NCBI GenBank assembly: GCA_965223825.1
Contig: OZ245018.1
Coordinates: forward strand, 496,001-560,000
DNA length: 64,000 bases
Reading direction: 5' to 3'
DNA from: CAJXQU01 sp965223825
GTDB taxonomy: Bacteria > Pseudomonadota > Gammaproteobacteria > CAJXQU01
Part shown: positions 43,798 to 51,672 of the stretch, piece by piece
How positions within the stretch are numbered: position 1 is the first letter of the stretch
How the letters are laid out: every line of letters starts with the position of its first letter
The notes under the pieces: generated by a model
Told to the model about the DNA's origin: nothing
Seen by the model: the letters and a program-made list of their open reading frames with translations, nothing else
The model's database searches: none
Program-made: the position numbers and the translations under genes

Positions 43798-44073
43798 ATG
43801 CCAACAAAAACTCCACAGCAAGTTAGAAATGAATTCTCTCTAAGGGGGATTAGTATCAGTGAATGGGCTCGCCGAAATGGTTTCTCTTCTTCGCTGGTTT
43901 ATGAGGTTTTGAAAGGGCGACGTGCGGCACTTAGAGGACAGAGTCACGAAATAGCTGTTGCACTAAACCTGAAAGAAGGACTAACCGGGGGGATAGATTC
44001 ATTACCAGAATATTTGCATCACCCGCCAGCAGGGCAAGGTGCAGATGAATCGACAGTAACAAATCAAAAATAA
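43798..44073 (+). CDS. Small phage-type HTH DNA-binding protein
   Basis: 91 aa with the pattern LRGISISEWARRNGFSSSLV, YEVLKGRRAALRGQSHEIAV, then ALNLKEG, common to small phage and transposon DNA-binding proteins of the Com/Ner-like winged or HTH kind. Divergent from the XRE regulator; upstream of and on the same strand as tnsAB, 250 bp away. The two together resemble a lysogeny switch and may regulate transposition. Start ATG 43798 has only a weak ribosome-binding site. Confidence 0.75.
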   Translation: MPTKTPQQVRNEFSLRGISISEWARRNGFSSSLVYEVLKGRRAALRGQSHEIAVALNLKEGLTGGIDSLPEYLHHPPAGQGADESTVTNQK

Positions 44074-44136
44074 TACAAGCTATATCCTTATATGTAAGAA
44101 CAAGAGAAATAAGTAAAAGGGGAAGTGAAAATGACA

Positions 44137-44169
44137 TAAAAAAACCCGGCATCAGAACCTGACACCGAG
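44137..44169 (-). terminator. Rho-independent terminator on the minus strand
   Basis: CTCGGTGTCAG pairs with CTGATGCCGGG across a 3-nt loop, followed by seven T's on the minus strand. The only apparent transcription unit it can end is the short RNA beginning near 44199. Confidence 0.8.
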
Positions 44170-44199
44170 TTCTTAAGATGGACGAACCACCGTTTAGCG
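44137..44199 (-). ncRNA. Candidate small RNA upstream of tnsAB
   Basis: On the minus strand, a sigma-70-type promoter (TTGACG, 17-bp spacer, GATAAT) is followed about 7 bases later by some 60 transcribed bases ending in a strong intrinsic terminator: stem CTCGGTGTCAG/CTGATGCCGGG (with G-U pairs, loop GTT) then TTTTTTT. No ORF of note fits inside. It is transcribed away from tnsAB and towards the small HTH gene, so it could be antisense to the regulator mRNA's 3' end or act in trans on tns transcripts. The 5' end is estimated. Confidence 0.6.
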
Positions 44200-44205
44200 A
44201 CCTAA

Positions 44206-44234
44206 ATTATCGTCCTAATACCTCAATTCGTCAA
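44206..44234 (-). promoter_or_regulatory. Promoter of the candidate small RNA
   Basis: -35 TTGACG (44229-44234), 17-bp spacer, -10 GATAAT (44206-44211) on the minus strand. Close to the sigma-70 consensus TTGACA-N17-TATAAT. No protein gene lies downstream in the right direction before the terminator. Confidence 0.65.
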
Positions 44235-44323
44235 GGTTCACATTAGCTACCATAGATCCCTATATCAATAATCTATTGATGTAGCTGGCCACTATTGCTT
44301 AAAGAATTATAGGAAATGGTGTT

Positions 44324-46753
44324 ATGAATAGTGATTTAGAACTTGGCGATTATTTTGGACGCCATCAGTTATCAGGAGCAACAAGGGCTTTTATCCTAAA
44401 AAACCGTCGTGATGAAGGTGCCCGCGAAGTTGGTGTCCATGCATGGGGAAATGTGATCTCACAGTTTGCCTCTAAGAAAATGGGATTCACATTACAAACA
44501 GAGAGTCATTCAGGTGAATTTGCTGCTGCTGTTCATTTTGAGTTTAATGAGAGTATTCTTGAGATCTACGATCAGGTGACTGCAATAAAGCTTGCAGAAA
44601 ATAATAAGTCAGGAAAACTTATCACGAAAGATTATTTCGCTGATTATTTAATTTTGACCATTAATGGCCCTGCTGTTATTGAGGTAAAACTCTCTTCATG
44701 GTTAAAAAAAATAATCGAAGAAGGAGACCCCAACTGGGAGTTTAAGAATGGGGAGTACATTAGAACTGCAGCTAAAAAAAAGTTTGAAGAAATGGGGCTG
44801 TCCTATTATGTTCTTGAGCTTTCTCACAAAGATTATTTTCGGACTGAAAATTTATTACTCCTTCTTCATGTCAGGCAATTTCAATCAGTTCCTTCAAAAG
44901 ATGAAATAAAAAAAATTCTAAGCGTTGTTGAAGGTGCTGGGGGGCAGCTAAGTATAGAGGAGCTTGGAAATAAAACGTTTATTTCGGATTACTCTATCTT
45001 CGCAAAATTAATAGAAATGGGCAGGCTTTTTTGCGATCTAGAGGAGCAATTAATTACTGTACCAAACTCTTTTTATGTTTCTACCAGTTCTACTTATGTT
45101 GATGTAATCCGTGAACAAAAGAAGGTGGAAAATAAAAAGCATTCTCTGGGTGATACCCTATCTACATTTAAATCAGAAAAATTGCCAACCGAACAAGAGA
45201 TAAAAAGGGCGCTAGTATCTCTTGAAAAAATAAATAGTGGAATCGTGAATGGGACGACTAAAAGAGATAAGAAAAAGATAAGAGAAGGAGAGAAAGTTGG
45301 TCGTTCACCCATGGAGTCTTTGCTGTTAAAAAATAAAGGCAAAGGTAACTACGGCCCTAAAATGACAAGAAAGCAAAATCAGGTTTTATGTTCATTCATA
45401 AAAGAGCTCGAAGTGGTACGGATCGTTAATGGGGTAATGGCAAGGCACTATTCGAAGTATTGTAGCCACGCAAGGAAGTTACATCCTGATGAAAAGCCTG
45501 TCAGCGATCCAACGTTCCGTGTTTATTTTACTCGTCTTAGAGATGAGGTGAAAGATAATTATCAAGTTGGTGGGAAAAGAAGTTCACATAGTGCTGAAAG
45601 CCCATCTGAAGTACACACCCGCTCGCTTAAACCTACAAGGCCTTTACAGACCGTCTCAATTGACCATTATCTGATAGATCTTTGGTGTTTGGTGGTGGCA
45701 AGCAATGGAGTGAGGTATGGGGCACGTCCTTGGTTGTCTGGTGTTATAGATATCAACACGAAGAAATGGCTGGCATTTTGGTTATCCTTTAGAGCTCCCA
45801 GCAGAATTTCATGTGCAATGCTGATCAGACGAATGGTGCGTCTGATGGGCAGGTTCGCTGAACGTGTAATAGTAGATAGGGGTTCTGATTTTAGATCATT
45901 GTATTTCAGGCAATTACTTGCTGAAATTGGAACTCACTTGAGTTGGCGCCCTGCAGGTCATTCACGCTATGGTGCTGAAATAGAAAGGCTTTTTAAACAA
46001 TTATTAACACAGTGGTTATGTTATCGCCCAGGCCATGTCCTTCAACTGAACGAAGTAAGATCTATTGACGGTTCACATCGTCCAGATAAAAGGCCCGTTA
46101 TAACGCTTAACAATTTATTCTTAGAAATAGAAGCCTTTAGGAACCACTATAATGCGACGGTAAGTGGCTATCGAGATAAAAGTCCTGATGAACTATATTC
46201 CGAAGGTATGTCTAAATTTTCTATCTCCGGTATACCTGTTAATTACACCCAAGAATTTATAATAAAAACAGCTGTTGACATTAAAAATTATACAGTAGAT
46301 CCACACAGAGGAATTAATATTGATGGGAGACATTTCTGGCATCCAGACTTTGTTGAGTTCAAATACGCAAAGAAAAAACCATTAGTAAGAATTGAGCATG
46401 AAGACCCGTTTAGGATCTATGCAAAAGTACCTAATAAGAAATGGGTTGTAGCTACATGTTCAGGTCAAAGCTTATCTGAGGCATATGACCCGGTTAATAA
46501 AGTTTCAAACGCAATCCTTGTCAATCAGGGAAGGTCGATCCGAGAACTAGCAAAGTTGGAAGCTAACATTGAGTTAGTCGAAATGATGTCTGAATCTGAC
46601 AAGCGCATCCTTGATACACAAAGTATCGATAATAATATCATTAGCCGAAGTGATGTAAAAATTGAGCACAGCTCCTCTAGTCTATTTGCATCGCACGATA
46701 AGTCCAAAATCAAACAACTTACATCAAAGAAGTGGAGTACAAATTATGAATAA
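44324..46753 (+). CDS. tnsAB: TnsA-TnsB fusion transposase
   Basis: 809 aa joining two Tn7 proteins. Residues 1-270 are TnsA-like: FNESILEIYDQVTA contains the first acidic block (E76/E80), D107 lies in YFADYLIL, and E120-x-K122 in AVIEVKLSSW, the endonuclease set that cuts the 5' ends. Residues about 340-800 are TnsB: an rve/RNase H core with D447 (SIDHYLID), D518 (VIVDRGSDF) and E552 (RYGAEIERLFKQL), and a Mu-type C-terminal domain. In Tn7 these are separate; fused TnsAB is known from some Tn7-like elements, including type I-B CRISPR-associated ones. First gene of the tnsAB-tnsC-tniQ operon. Confidence 0.93.
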   Translation: MNSDLELGDYFGRHQLSGATRAFILKNRRDEGAREVGVHAWGNVISQFASKKMGFTLQTESHSGEFAAAVHFEFNESILEIYDQVTAIKLAENNKSGKLITKDYFADYLILTINGPAVIEVKLSSWLKKIIEEGDPNWEFKNGEYIRTAAKKKFEEMGLSYYVLELSHKDYFRTENLLLLLHVRQFQSVPSKDEIKKILSVVEGAGGQLSIEELGNKTFISDYSIFAKLIEMGRLFCDLEEQLITVPNSFYVSTSSTYVDVIREQKKVENKKHSLGDTLSTFKSEKLPTEQEIKRALVSLEKINSGIVNGTTKRDKKKIREGEKVGRSPMESLLLKNKGKGNYGPKMTRKQNQVLCSFIKELEVVRIVNGVMARHYSKYCSHARKLHPDEKPVSDPTFRVYFTRLRDEVKDNYQVGGKRSSHSAESPSEVHTRSLKPTRPLQTVSIDHYLIDLWCLVVASNGVRYGARPWLSGVIDINTKKWLAFWLSFRAPSRISCAMLIRRMVRLMGRFAERVIVDRGSDFRSLYFRQLLAEIGTHLSWRPAGHSRYGAEIERLFKQLLTQWLCYRPGHVLQLNEVRSIDGSHRPDKRPVITLNNLFLEIEAFRNHYNATVSGYRDKSPDELYSEGMSKFSISGIPVNYTQEFIIKTAVDIKNYTVDPHRGINIDGRHFWHPDFVEFKYAKKKPLVRIEHEDPFRIYAKVPNKKWVVATCSGQSLSEAYDPVNKVSNAILVNQGRSIRELAKLEANIELVEMMSESDKRILDTQSIDNNIISRSDVKIEHSSSSLFASHDKSKIKQLTSKKWSTNYE

Positions 46754-47783
46754 GGAGTGGATGATAAAAGCGCGAAATGAAATCGTAAATATAAAAATAG
46801 AACACAGAAAATATATAGAAACTTTTGCACACTGCTGTTCATCGATAGTGTTTAGTGAGCCAGGAGATATTATCACTCTAACAGGACCTTCAAGAGCTGG
46901 AAAAACAAGTATTGGGAATGAGATTGAGGAATATTTGAGTAGCAATATGATTTTGGGTGAACCAGACGATAAACCAGTAATAAGGTGGTTTATGCGTAAT
47001 AAGGGTCGAAATCGAGAATTTAATCCTCGAGTTTTTACCTGTGAATTACTTCACATTTTAAAGCATCCCTTTTATGGAAGTGAGGGAGCCATTAAAGATA
47101 GCTTTTCCAAATTGAATTGTGAAAGTGATGCGGTATTGGACGATGCACTGCTTGAAGCGTTACGTGAGCGTAAAACAAAGTACCTCATCCTAGATGAAAT
47201 GCAACATATATTACATATGAAGCGGACAAACGAAATAAGCGCGGCCTTAGATAATTGGAAGTCAATGGCAGAAGATACAGGCATAGTTCTGATCTTTGTT
47301 GGTGCATACCCTCTTTTGGATGCCTTAAGGCAAGCTCCACACCTGATTGGCCGTAATAAACCTGTACATTTATCGAGGTATAAAAAAGATAATATAGAGG
47401 ATGTTGAAGCATGGTTCTCAATCTTAGAAACCTATACAACATGGCTGAACAAAAATAAGAAAACGATAGATCTTAAAGATTATGCAGAAGAGCTTTTGGA
47501 TGGTTCTTTGGGGTGTGTTGGGCAATTGAAAAAATGGATCTTGAGTGCCCTTGCATATGCTCATCATGAAAATAATCAGGACGATTTGACATATAACCAC
47601 TTTCTACGGACAAAACGAGCTTCTGCTGACATTGATGTGTTAGCAAGTGAGATATACAACGGTGAGCTCGCATTAGATACTAATTCGGGAGACGAGGAAA
47701 TGGCAATTCGCCCTAAAAAAGTCTTAAGAAGACCTTTTCAGGTAAAGACACGAAGACATAAAGTTAATACAGGTCGTTTGTAA
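46746..47783 (+). CDS. tnsC: TnsC AAA+ regulator of transposition
   Basis: The start is ATG 46746, overlapping the end of tnsAB by 8 bp; a longer frame from 46662 only extends into tnsAB. The 345-aa protein has Walker A TLTGPSRAGKTSIG (about 47-55) and Walker B YLILDEMQHIL (D150, E151). TnsC binds ATP, assembles on target DNA brought by the TniQ/TnsD targeting factor, and activates TnsAB. The C-terminal tail (RPKKVLRRPFQVKTRRHKV) is basic. It overlaps tniQ by one base. Confidence 0.93.
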   Translation: MNKEWMIKARNEIVNIKIEHRKYIETFAHCCSSIVFSEPGDIITLTGPSRAGKTSIGNEIEEYLSSNMILGEPDDKPVIRWFMRNKGRNREFNPRVFTCELLHILKHPFYGSEGAIKDSFSKLNCESDAVLDDALLEALRERKTKYLILDEMQHILHMKRTNEISAALDNWKSMAEDTGIVLIFVGAYPLLDALRQAPHLIGRNKPVHLSRYKKDNIEDVEAWFSILETYTTWLNKNKKTIDLKDYAEELLDGSLGCVGQLKKWILSALAYAHHENNQDDLTYNHFLRTKRASADIDVLASEIYNGELALDTNSGDEEMAIRPKKVLRRPFQVKTRRHKVNTGRL

Positions 47784-49084
47784 TGTCGGAATTGTTCAAA
47801 GTTTACCCTCAAGGTTTGGGTACTAGCGAAGTTGAATCTCTGAGTAGTGTAATTATTCGTTTAGCCGCAAAACATCGCGTGACTGTTGGACGAATTCTTA
47901 GGTATTGCCATGATCACTCCTCGAAACAATTCCCTCAAAATACATTTACTGAGTCAACAATTAAACGACCAACTCCGATAGCTACTTGGATTAGACCAAA
48001 TGAATGGACGAAGCAACTATATATGGTAGCGAAACATGCCACAGGCATTGATGAATTACGTTCAACAACATTGTTATCAATTCAAGATGCAGTGAGCCGT
48101 TCACGGGAATCATATAGCCAAAAACTTAGATGGTGTCCGATGTGCTTTAAGGAGCAAGCTAGGTTGGGTCGTCCTACGTATTTTAAATTGGCATGGCATT
48201 TAAAGCCTATACTTAGATGTGAATTGCATGGGTTACTTCTGCGTGAAGAGTGTCCATTTTGTCGCAGAGAACAGGTCGGTACTGGATATTATGGGGCATG
48301 TAACATTTGTAAGTTTTGTAATAAAGATTTATCTGAAGAAAAGTTATCTGTTCAAGATTTTGGACGAGATGCCTCAGGTTATGACTTATTTGATCTCGTT
48401 GAAACAATTTCTACTGAACCTGAACTGGTTTTTCCTAAAAATAGTACAAAAAAAATTGTCGCAGAGTTATTTGAACAAGCTTGGAAACTGAGTGATGAAA
48501 ATAAATATTGGAAAATTATTCCAAGAGATGAATGCATTGCTATTGCGCTAGGTGATAAACCTGTGACATTGAGCTTAGCAAGAAAGATTGCATTTCGTTT
48601 TGGAGTTCCATTGACTTCATTATTCCGTGGGGATCTGACAAATTCCACTATAAATCTTGATAATGATTGGACAAATACGTTACCTGTTTGTATGAAACCG
48701 TTAAAGCGGATTAAAAGACATAAGCGTGAAGAGCTTTTAAATGGACTTGATAAAGTTAAAAGGAAATATGAGGGGCTGCCTCCTCCATCATTTGCACAGG
48801 TCGCCAGAGAAATTCAAGTTTCAAAAGGTGCCTTGGCCCATCATTTTCCTTCTATCGTTAGGGATATGGTTGATAGTCATAAAAAGTGGCAAATTGATAC
48901 TCAATCTCAACTAAAGTTAAAGGCCAGAAGCCTAGCTGTTAACCATTTGTTAGCTAAACGGGGAAAGGGATTTATTTCTAAGAAATCAATTATCCGGGAA
49001 ATCCGAGAAGTTTACGGCATCCCTAAGAATAAAGCGATACAGGCTGTTGCATGGGCTTTTGAGACCGTAATTAAAACTGTGTAA
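47783..49084 (+). CDS. tniQ: TniQ/TnsD-like target selector
   Basis: 433 aa. The N-terminal TniQ domain shows zinc-binding pairs: WCPMCFKEQ (C118, C121), CELHGLLLREECPFC (C146, H149, C157, C160) and CNICKFC (C173-C179). A C-terminal region has HTH-like helices (PPSFAQVAREIQVSKGALAH, IREVYGIPKNKAIQAV) for DNA recognition. It is shorter than TnsD of Tn7 (about 508 aa) but longer than Cas-type TniQ proteins. Because the element sits 20 bp past the 3' end of a tRNA gene and no cas gene is present, this protein probably recognises that tRNA gene. Confidence 0.9.
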   Translation: MSELFKVYPQGLGTSEVESLSSVIIRLAAKHRVTVGRILRYCHDHSSKQFPQNTFTESTIKRPTPIATWIRPNEWTKQLYMVAKHATGIDELRSTTLLSIQDAVSRSRESYSQKLRWCPMCFKEQARLGRPTYFKLAWHLKPILRCELHGLLLREECPFCRREQVGTGYYGACNICKFCNKDLSEEKLSVQDFGRDASGYDLFDLVETISTEPELVFPKNSTKKIVAELFEQAWKLSDENKYWKIIPRDECIAIALGDKPVTLSLARKIAFRFGVPLTSLFRGDLTNSTINLDNDWTNTLPVCMKPLKRIKRHKREELLNGLDKVKRKYEGLPPPSFAQVAREIQVSKGALAHHFPSIVRDMVDSHKKWQIDTQSQLKLKARSLAVNHLLAKRGKGFISKKSIIREIREVYGIPKNKAIQAVAWAFETVIKTV

Positions 49085-49360
49085 CGGAGGATCTATCATT
49101 AACCTTGTAAAAAGAAGAGGATAGACATAATGAACAAAATAAGATTTGCAGGGCATCGCACAGGCTGTTGCCAAAAATATTAAAACAGAAAAAGATTTCA
49201 ACGGAAACTCATGTAAAAGCTTACAAACTCTACAATCTTTACTATCGGAATGAAAAAGTAATAGGCTTATCTCAGGTTGTTGTTTACGAATAGCAAGGCG
49301 TGATGCTACCGTTGATGTTGATAATTTGGCACGACTTTGCGGGTGGCTGCTGGTTGCATA
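49085..49360. other. Degenerate region between tniQ and the right end
   Basis: No intact gene. Short stretches such as GIAQAVAKNIKTEKDFNG in one frame (about 49150-49200) and RRDATVDVDNLARLCGWLLV in another (about 49295-49355) look like leftovers of a transposase-like and an HTH-regulator-like protein respectively, broken by stops and shifts. Low-confidence readings. Confidence 0.35.
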
Positions 49361-49427
49361 GGACCACTTTATGCTTTAATTAAAGCATAAGGGGCACTTT
49401 TAGGATCACATTATGCTTAAGGGCACA
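49361..49427. repeat. Right end of the Tn7-like element with TnsB-type repeats and a 22-bp palindrome
   Basis: Inward-facing motifs are at 49403-49418 (complement AAGCATAATGTGATCC) and 49361-49377 (AAAGCATAAAGTGGTCC). An outward-facing copy (AAAGCATAAGGGGCAC, 49382-49397) lies between them, so 49369-49390 is a perfect palindrome, TTATGCTTTAATTAAAGCAT plus AA. The end is TGTGCCC read inward from 49427. Confidence 0.8.
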
Positions 49428-49432
49428 TATTG
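49428..49432. repeat. Right target-site duplication (TATTG) of the Tn7-like element
   Basis: Follows the right terminus and matches 19890-19894 exactly. The next 20 bp lead to the CCA end of the tRNA gene. Confidence 0.9.
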
Positions 49433-49452
49433 TATAACCATTTGAATAAGAA

Positions 49453-49529
49453 TGGTGGGCCCGGGAGGACTCGAACCTCCGACCAATGGATTATGAGTCC
49501 ACTGCTCTAACCAACTGAGCTACAGGCCC
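49453..49529 (-). tRNA. tRNA with CAU anticodon, probably tRNA-Ile2
   Basis: 77 nt including an encoded CCA. The acceptor stem is GGGCCTG/CGGGCCC, the D-arm GCTCAGTTGGTTAGAGC, and the anticodon CAT is at 49493-49495 within GGACTCATAATCC. The T-arm is GGAGGTTCGAGTCCTCC. CAU may be elongator Met or lysidine-modified Ile2; the arms and the place next to rpoD resemble ileX-type tRNA-Ile2, which I favour. It is on the rpoD strand and complete; the transposon did not damage it. Confidence 0.93.
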
Positions 49530-49542
49530 TTTGTGGGGGGGA

Positions 49543-49548
49543 ATTATA
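49543..49548 (-). promoter_or_regulatory. -10 box of the tRNA gene
   Basis: TATAAT on the minus strand, 13 bp before the mature tRNA 5' end, followed by a C-rich stretch (CCCCCCC) as in stringently controlled stable-RNA promoters. The -35 (about TTTTAG, 17 bp upstream) is weak. Confidence 0.6.
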
Positions 49549-49582
49549 ACGGACTGCGTTGCTACCTAAAAGCGATTTGATG

Positions 49583-49612
49583 TGGGCGAACACGTGATTT
49601 TGTGTTCGCCCA
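49583..49612 (-). terminator. Strong hairpin directly after rpoD
   Basis: TGGGCGAACAC / GTGTTCGCCCA, an 11-bp perfect stem with an 8-nt loop, just past the rpoD stop. On the minus strand a run of T's precedes rather than follows the stem, so it may act as a terminator with help or as an mRNA 3' stabiliser separating rpoD from the tRNA gene. Confidence 0.6.
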
Positions 49613-49617
49613 AAAAC

Positions 49618-51486
49618 TTAATTGTCTAGGAACGTTCGCAGTTGTTCTGATCGTGAAGGGTGGCGAAGCTTCCTTAACGCTTTTGCTTCAATTTGACGAA
49701 TTCGTTCACGTGTTACGTCAAATTGTTTACCGACTTCTTCCAGTGTGTGATCGGTATTCATACCAATCCCAAAACGCATACGCAGCACTTTCGCTTCTCT
49801 TGGGGTCAGGCCTTCAAGTACGTCACTAGTGGCACGACACAAACCTTCAAATGTTGCTGAGTCTAGTGGTGCTTGAATATTAATATCTTCAATAAAGTCG
49901 CCTAGATGTGAATCTTCATCATCGCCGATTGGTGTTTCCATAGAGATTGGTTCTTTCGCTATTTTCAGAACCTTTCTGACTTTATCTTCTGGCATTTGCA
50001 TGCGTTCAGCGAGTTCTTCTGGTGTGGGTTCGCGTCCCTTTTCTTGTAGGATCTGACGTGAAATACGATTAAGTTTATTAATCGTTTCAATCATATGAAC
50101 AGGGATACGAATTGTTCTAGCCTGATCAGCGATCGAACGAGTAATGGCTTGTCGAATCCACCATGTCGCGTAGGTGGAGAATTTATAACCACGTCGATAT
50201 TCAAATTTATCAACGGCTTTCATTAAACCAATATTGCCTTCTTGAATTAAATCAAGAAACAGTAGGCCACGGTTTGTATATTTTTTGGCGATCGAAATAA
50301 CCAATCTTAAGTTAGCTTCGACCATTTCTTTCTTGGCGCGACGAGCTTTCGCTTCACCGATCGACATACGACGGTTAATTTCTTTAATCTCGATGACTGG
50401 CATGCTTGAGTTTTGTTCAACCATATCGAGCTTACGCTGAGATACAATAATTTCTTCTTTGTATACTTCAAGCTTTTTAGACCAATCTTTACCTTTGGCC
50501 ATTAAATCATCAATCCACTCTAGGTTTGTTTCGTTGTCCTGAAAGGAAGTAATGAATTCCTTACGCGGCATTCCGCAGCGTTTGATGCACGTTACCATGA
50601 TGTTACGTTCTTGCCGTCGGATTTCGTCAACTATTGCGCGAACTTGGATATTTAGGCTTTCGACTAATTTCGGTGCAAAGCGAAACTCGGTAAACATGCT
50701 TGCAAATTCTTCACGCAAGGCTTTGGTTTTTTCGTGATTACGTCCATTGCGTTTCGTTGCTGCAAGTACTTTGTCTTGTAATTTAGCGAGAATTTCAAAC
50801 CGTTCACGACATTCTTCAGGATCCAGTTGGTTGGCGGCTTCGTCTTCTTCTTCGTCGTCATCCTCGTCGTCGTCATCGTCGTTACTTTTTTCGTCTTTGG
50901 CTGCGGCGGGTTGTGGTGGTGGAGTTGGGACAGCGGCTTCTTCATCCGGATCGAAAAATCCTGTAATCACATCAGTGAGTTTGATTTCTTCAGCTTCAAC
51001 GCGTGCGTACTCTGCGAGCACTTGCTCAACAATGTAGGGATAATCAGACAGGGCAGAAAGGACTTGGCCTAGACCTTCTTCAATGCGTTTAGCAATGACG
51101 ATCTCACCTTCACGGGTGAGAAGATCAACTGTGCCCATTTCACGCATGTACATGCGGACGGGATCTGTGGTTCGACCGAACTCATTGTCTACGAGCGCCA
51201 GTGCTGCTGCTGCTTCTTCAGCCGCCTCCTCACTATCAGTGACGGCGTTATCAGACATGAGAAGCGAATCGGTATCAGGTGCGGTTTCGTGAACGGTGAT
51301 ACCCATATCATTGATCATGCCAATGATTTCTTCGATCTGGTCAGGTTCAACAATATCACCGGGTAAGTGATCGTTAACCTCGTGATATGTCAGGTAACCT
51401 TGTTCTTTACCTTTCGCGATAAGCTCTTTTAACAATGAGCGTTGTTGTTCGGTTCCAACGGGTGATTTATCTTTTGAAGTATCCAT
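49618..51486 (-). CDS. rpoD: RNA polymerase primary sigma factor RpoD (sigma-70)
   Basis: 622 aa. Region 1.1 at the N-terminus (KELIAKGKEQGYLTYHEVND) is followed by region 1.2 (DPVRMYMREMGTVDLLTREG). There is a non-conserved region with an unusual run of about 20 Asp/Glu residues (SNDDDDDEDDDEEEDEA). Region 2 (KKYTNRGLLFLDLIQEGNIG, YATWWIRQAITRSIADQA), region 3 and region 4.2 (TLEEVGKQFDVTRERIRQIE) are complete. It is the last protein gene of the rpsU-yqeY-dnaG-rpoD operon and directs most housekeeping transcription, including promoters of the type seen at 44206-44234. Confidence 0.98.
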   Translation of the reverse strand: MDTSKDKSPVGTEQQRSLLKELIAKGKEQGYLTYHEVNDHLPGDIVEPDQIEEIIGMINDMGITVHETAPDTDSLLMSDNAVTDSEEAAEEAAAALALVDNEFGRTTDPVRMYMREMGTVDLLTREGEIVIAKRIEEGLGQVLSALSDYPYIVEQVLAEYARVEAEEIKLTDVITGFFDPDEEAAVPTPPPQPAAAKDEKSNDDDDDEDDDEEEDEAANQLDPEECRERFEILAKLQDKVLAATKRNGRNHEKTKALREEFASMFTEFRFAPKLVESLNIQVRAIVDEIRRQERNIMVTCIKRCGMPRKEFITSFQDNETNLEWIDDLMAKGKDWSKKLEVYKEEIIVSQRKLDMVEQNSSMPVIEIKEINRRMSIGEAKARRAKKEMVEANLRLVISIAKKYTNRGLLFLDLIQEGNIGLMKAVDKFEYRRGYKFSTYATWWIRQAITRSIADQARTIRIPVHMIETINKLNRISRQILQEKGREPTPEELAERMQMPEDKVRKVLKIAKEPISMETPIGDDEDSHLGDFIEDINIQAPLDSATFEGLCRATSDVLEGLTPREAKVLRMRFGIGMNTDHTLEEVGKQFDVTRERIRQIEAKALRKLRHPSRSEQLRTFLDN

Positions 51487-51672
51487 TAACGTGATGGTTC
51501 CATCTCCAATGTGTCGTGACGTTTACGTCAAAGCGCCAGCAAGGCAATTTCGGTAAAGTGTTGATAATTAAGTGTAGACTTGCGGCAGGCTGTTTGCCAC
51601 CCTTCGAGCAAAACTCAACCTTCTATCATACAGCTTGATAAGGTAGATTTCTACCTACCAAGCTCATTTTTC

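Larger units (their letters stand above)
19895..49427. mobile_element. Tn7-like transposon (TnsAB fusion, TnsC, TniQ), 29,533 bp, inserted beside a tRNA(CAU) gene
   Basis: The ends are inverted: TGTGTCC...AAGTGGTCC at the left and TGTGCCC...ATGTGATCC read inward at the right (19 of the first 25 bases match), flanked by a perfect TATTG duplication. Further copies of the AAGCATAAxGTGGTCC motif lie inside both ends. The transposition genes at 44.3-49.1 kb are tnsAB, tnsC and tniQ. The tRNA gene at the right border is intact and its 3' end is 20 bp from the duplication, as expected for TnsD-type homing. Unlike classical Tn7, the tns operon reads toward the target-proximal end. Cargo: two Tn3 copies, two IS21-family elements and a RiPP-like locus. 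Confidence 0.93.

Noticed and set aside
46662..46745. Longer start for tnsC
   Set aside because: It would overlap tnsAB by over 90 bp; ATG 46746 gives the normal overlap and N-terminus.
44324..49084. CRISPR-associated transposon (CAST)
   Set aside because: TnsAB fusion and TniQ would fit, but no cas gene, no repeat-spacer array and no crRNA-like repeat was seen anywhere between 19,895 and 49,427.
50747..51072. Ser-rich or Val-rich proteins opposite to rpoD
   Set aside because: They come from the complement of the Asp/Glu-rich segment and have no start signals.
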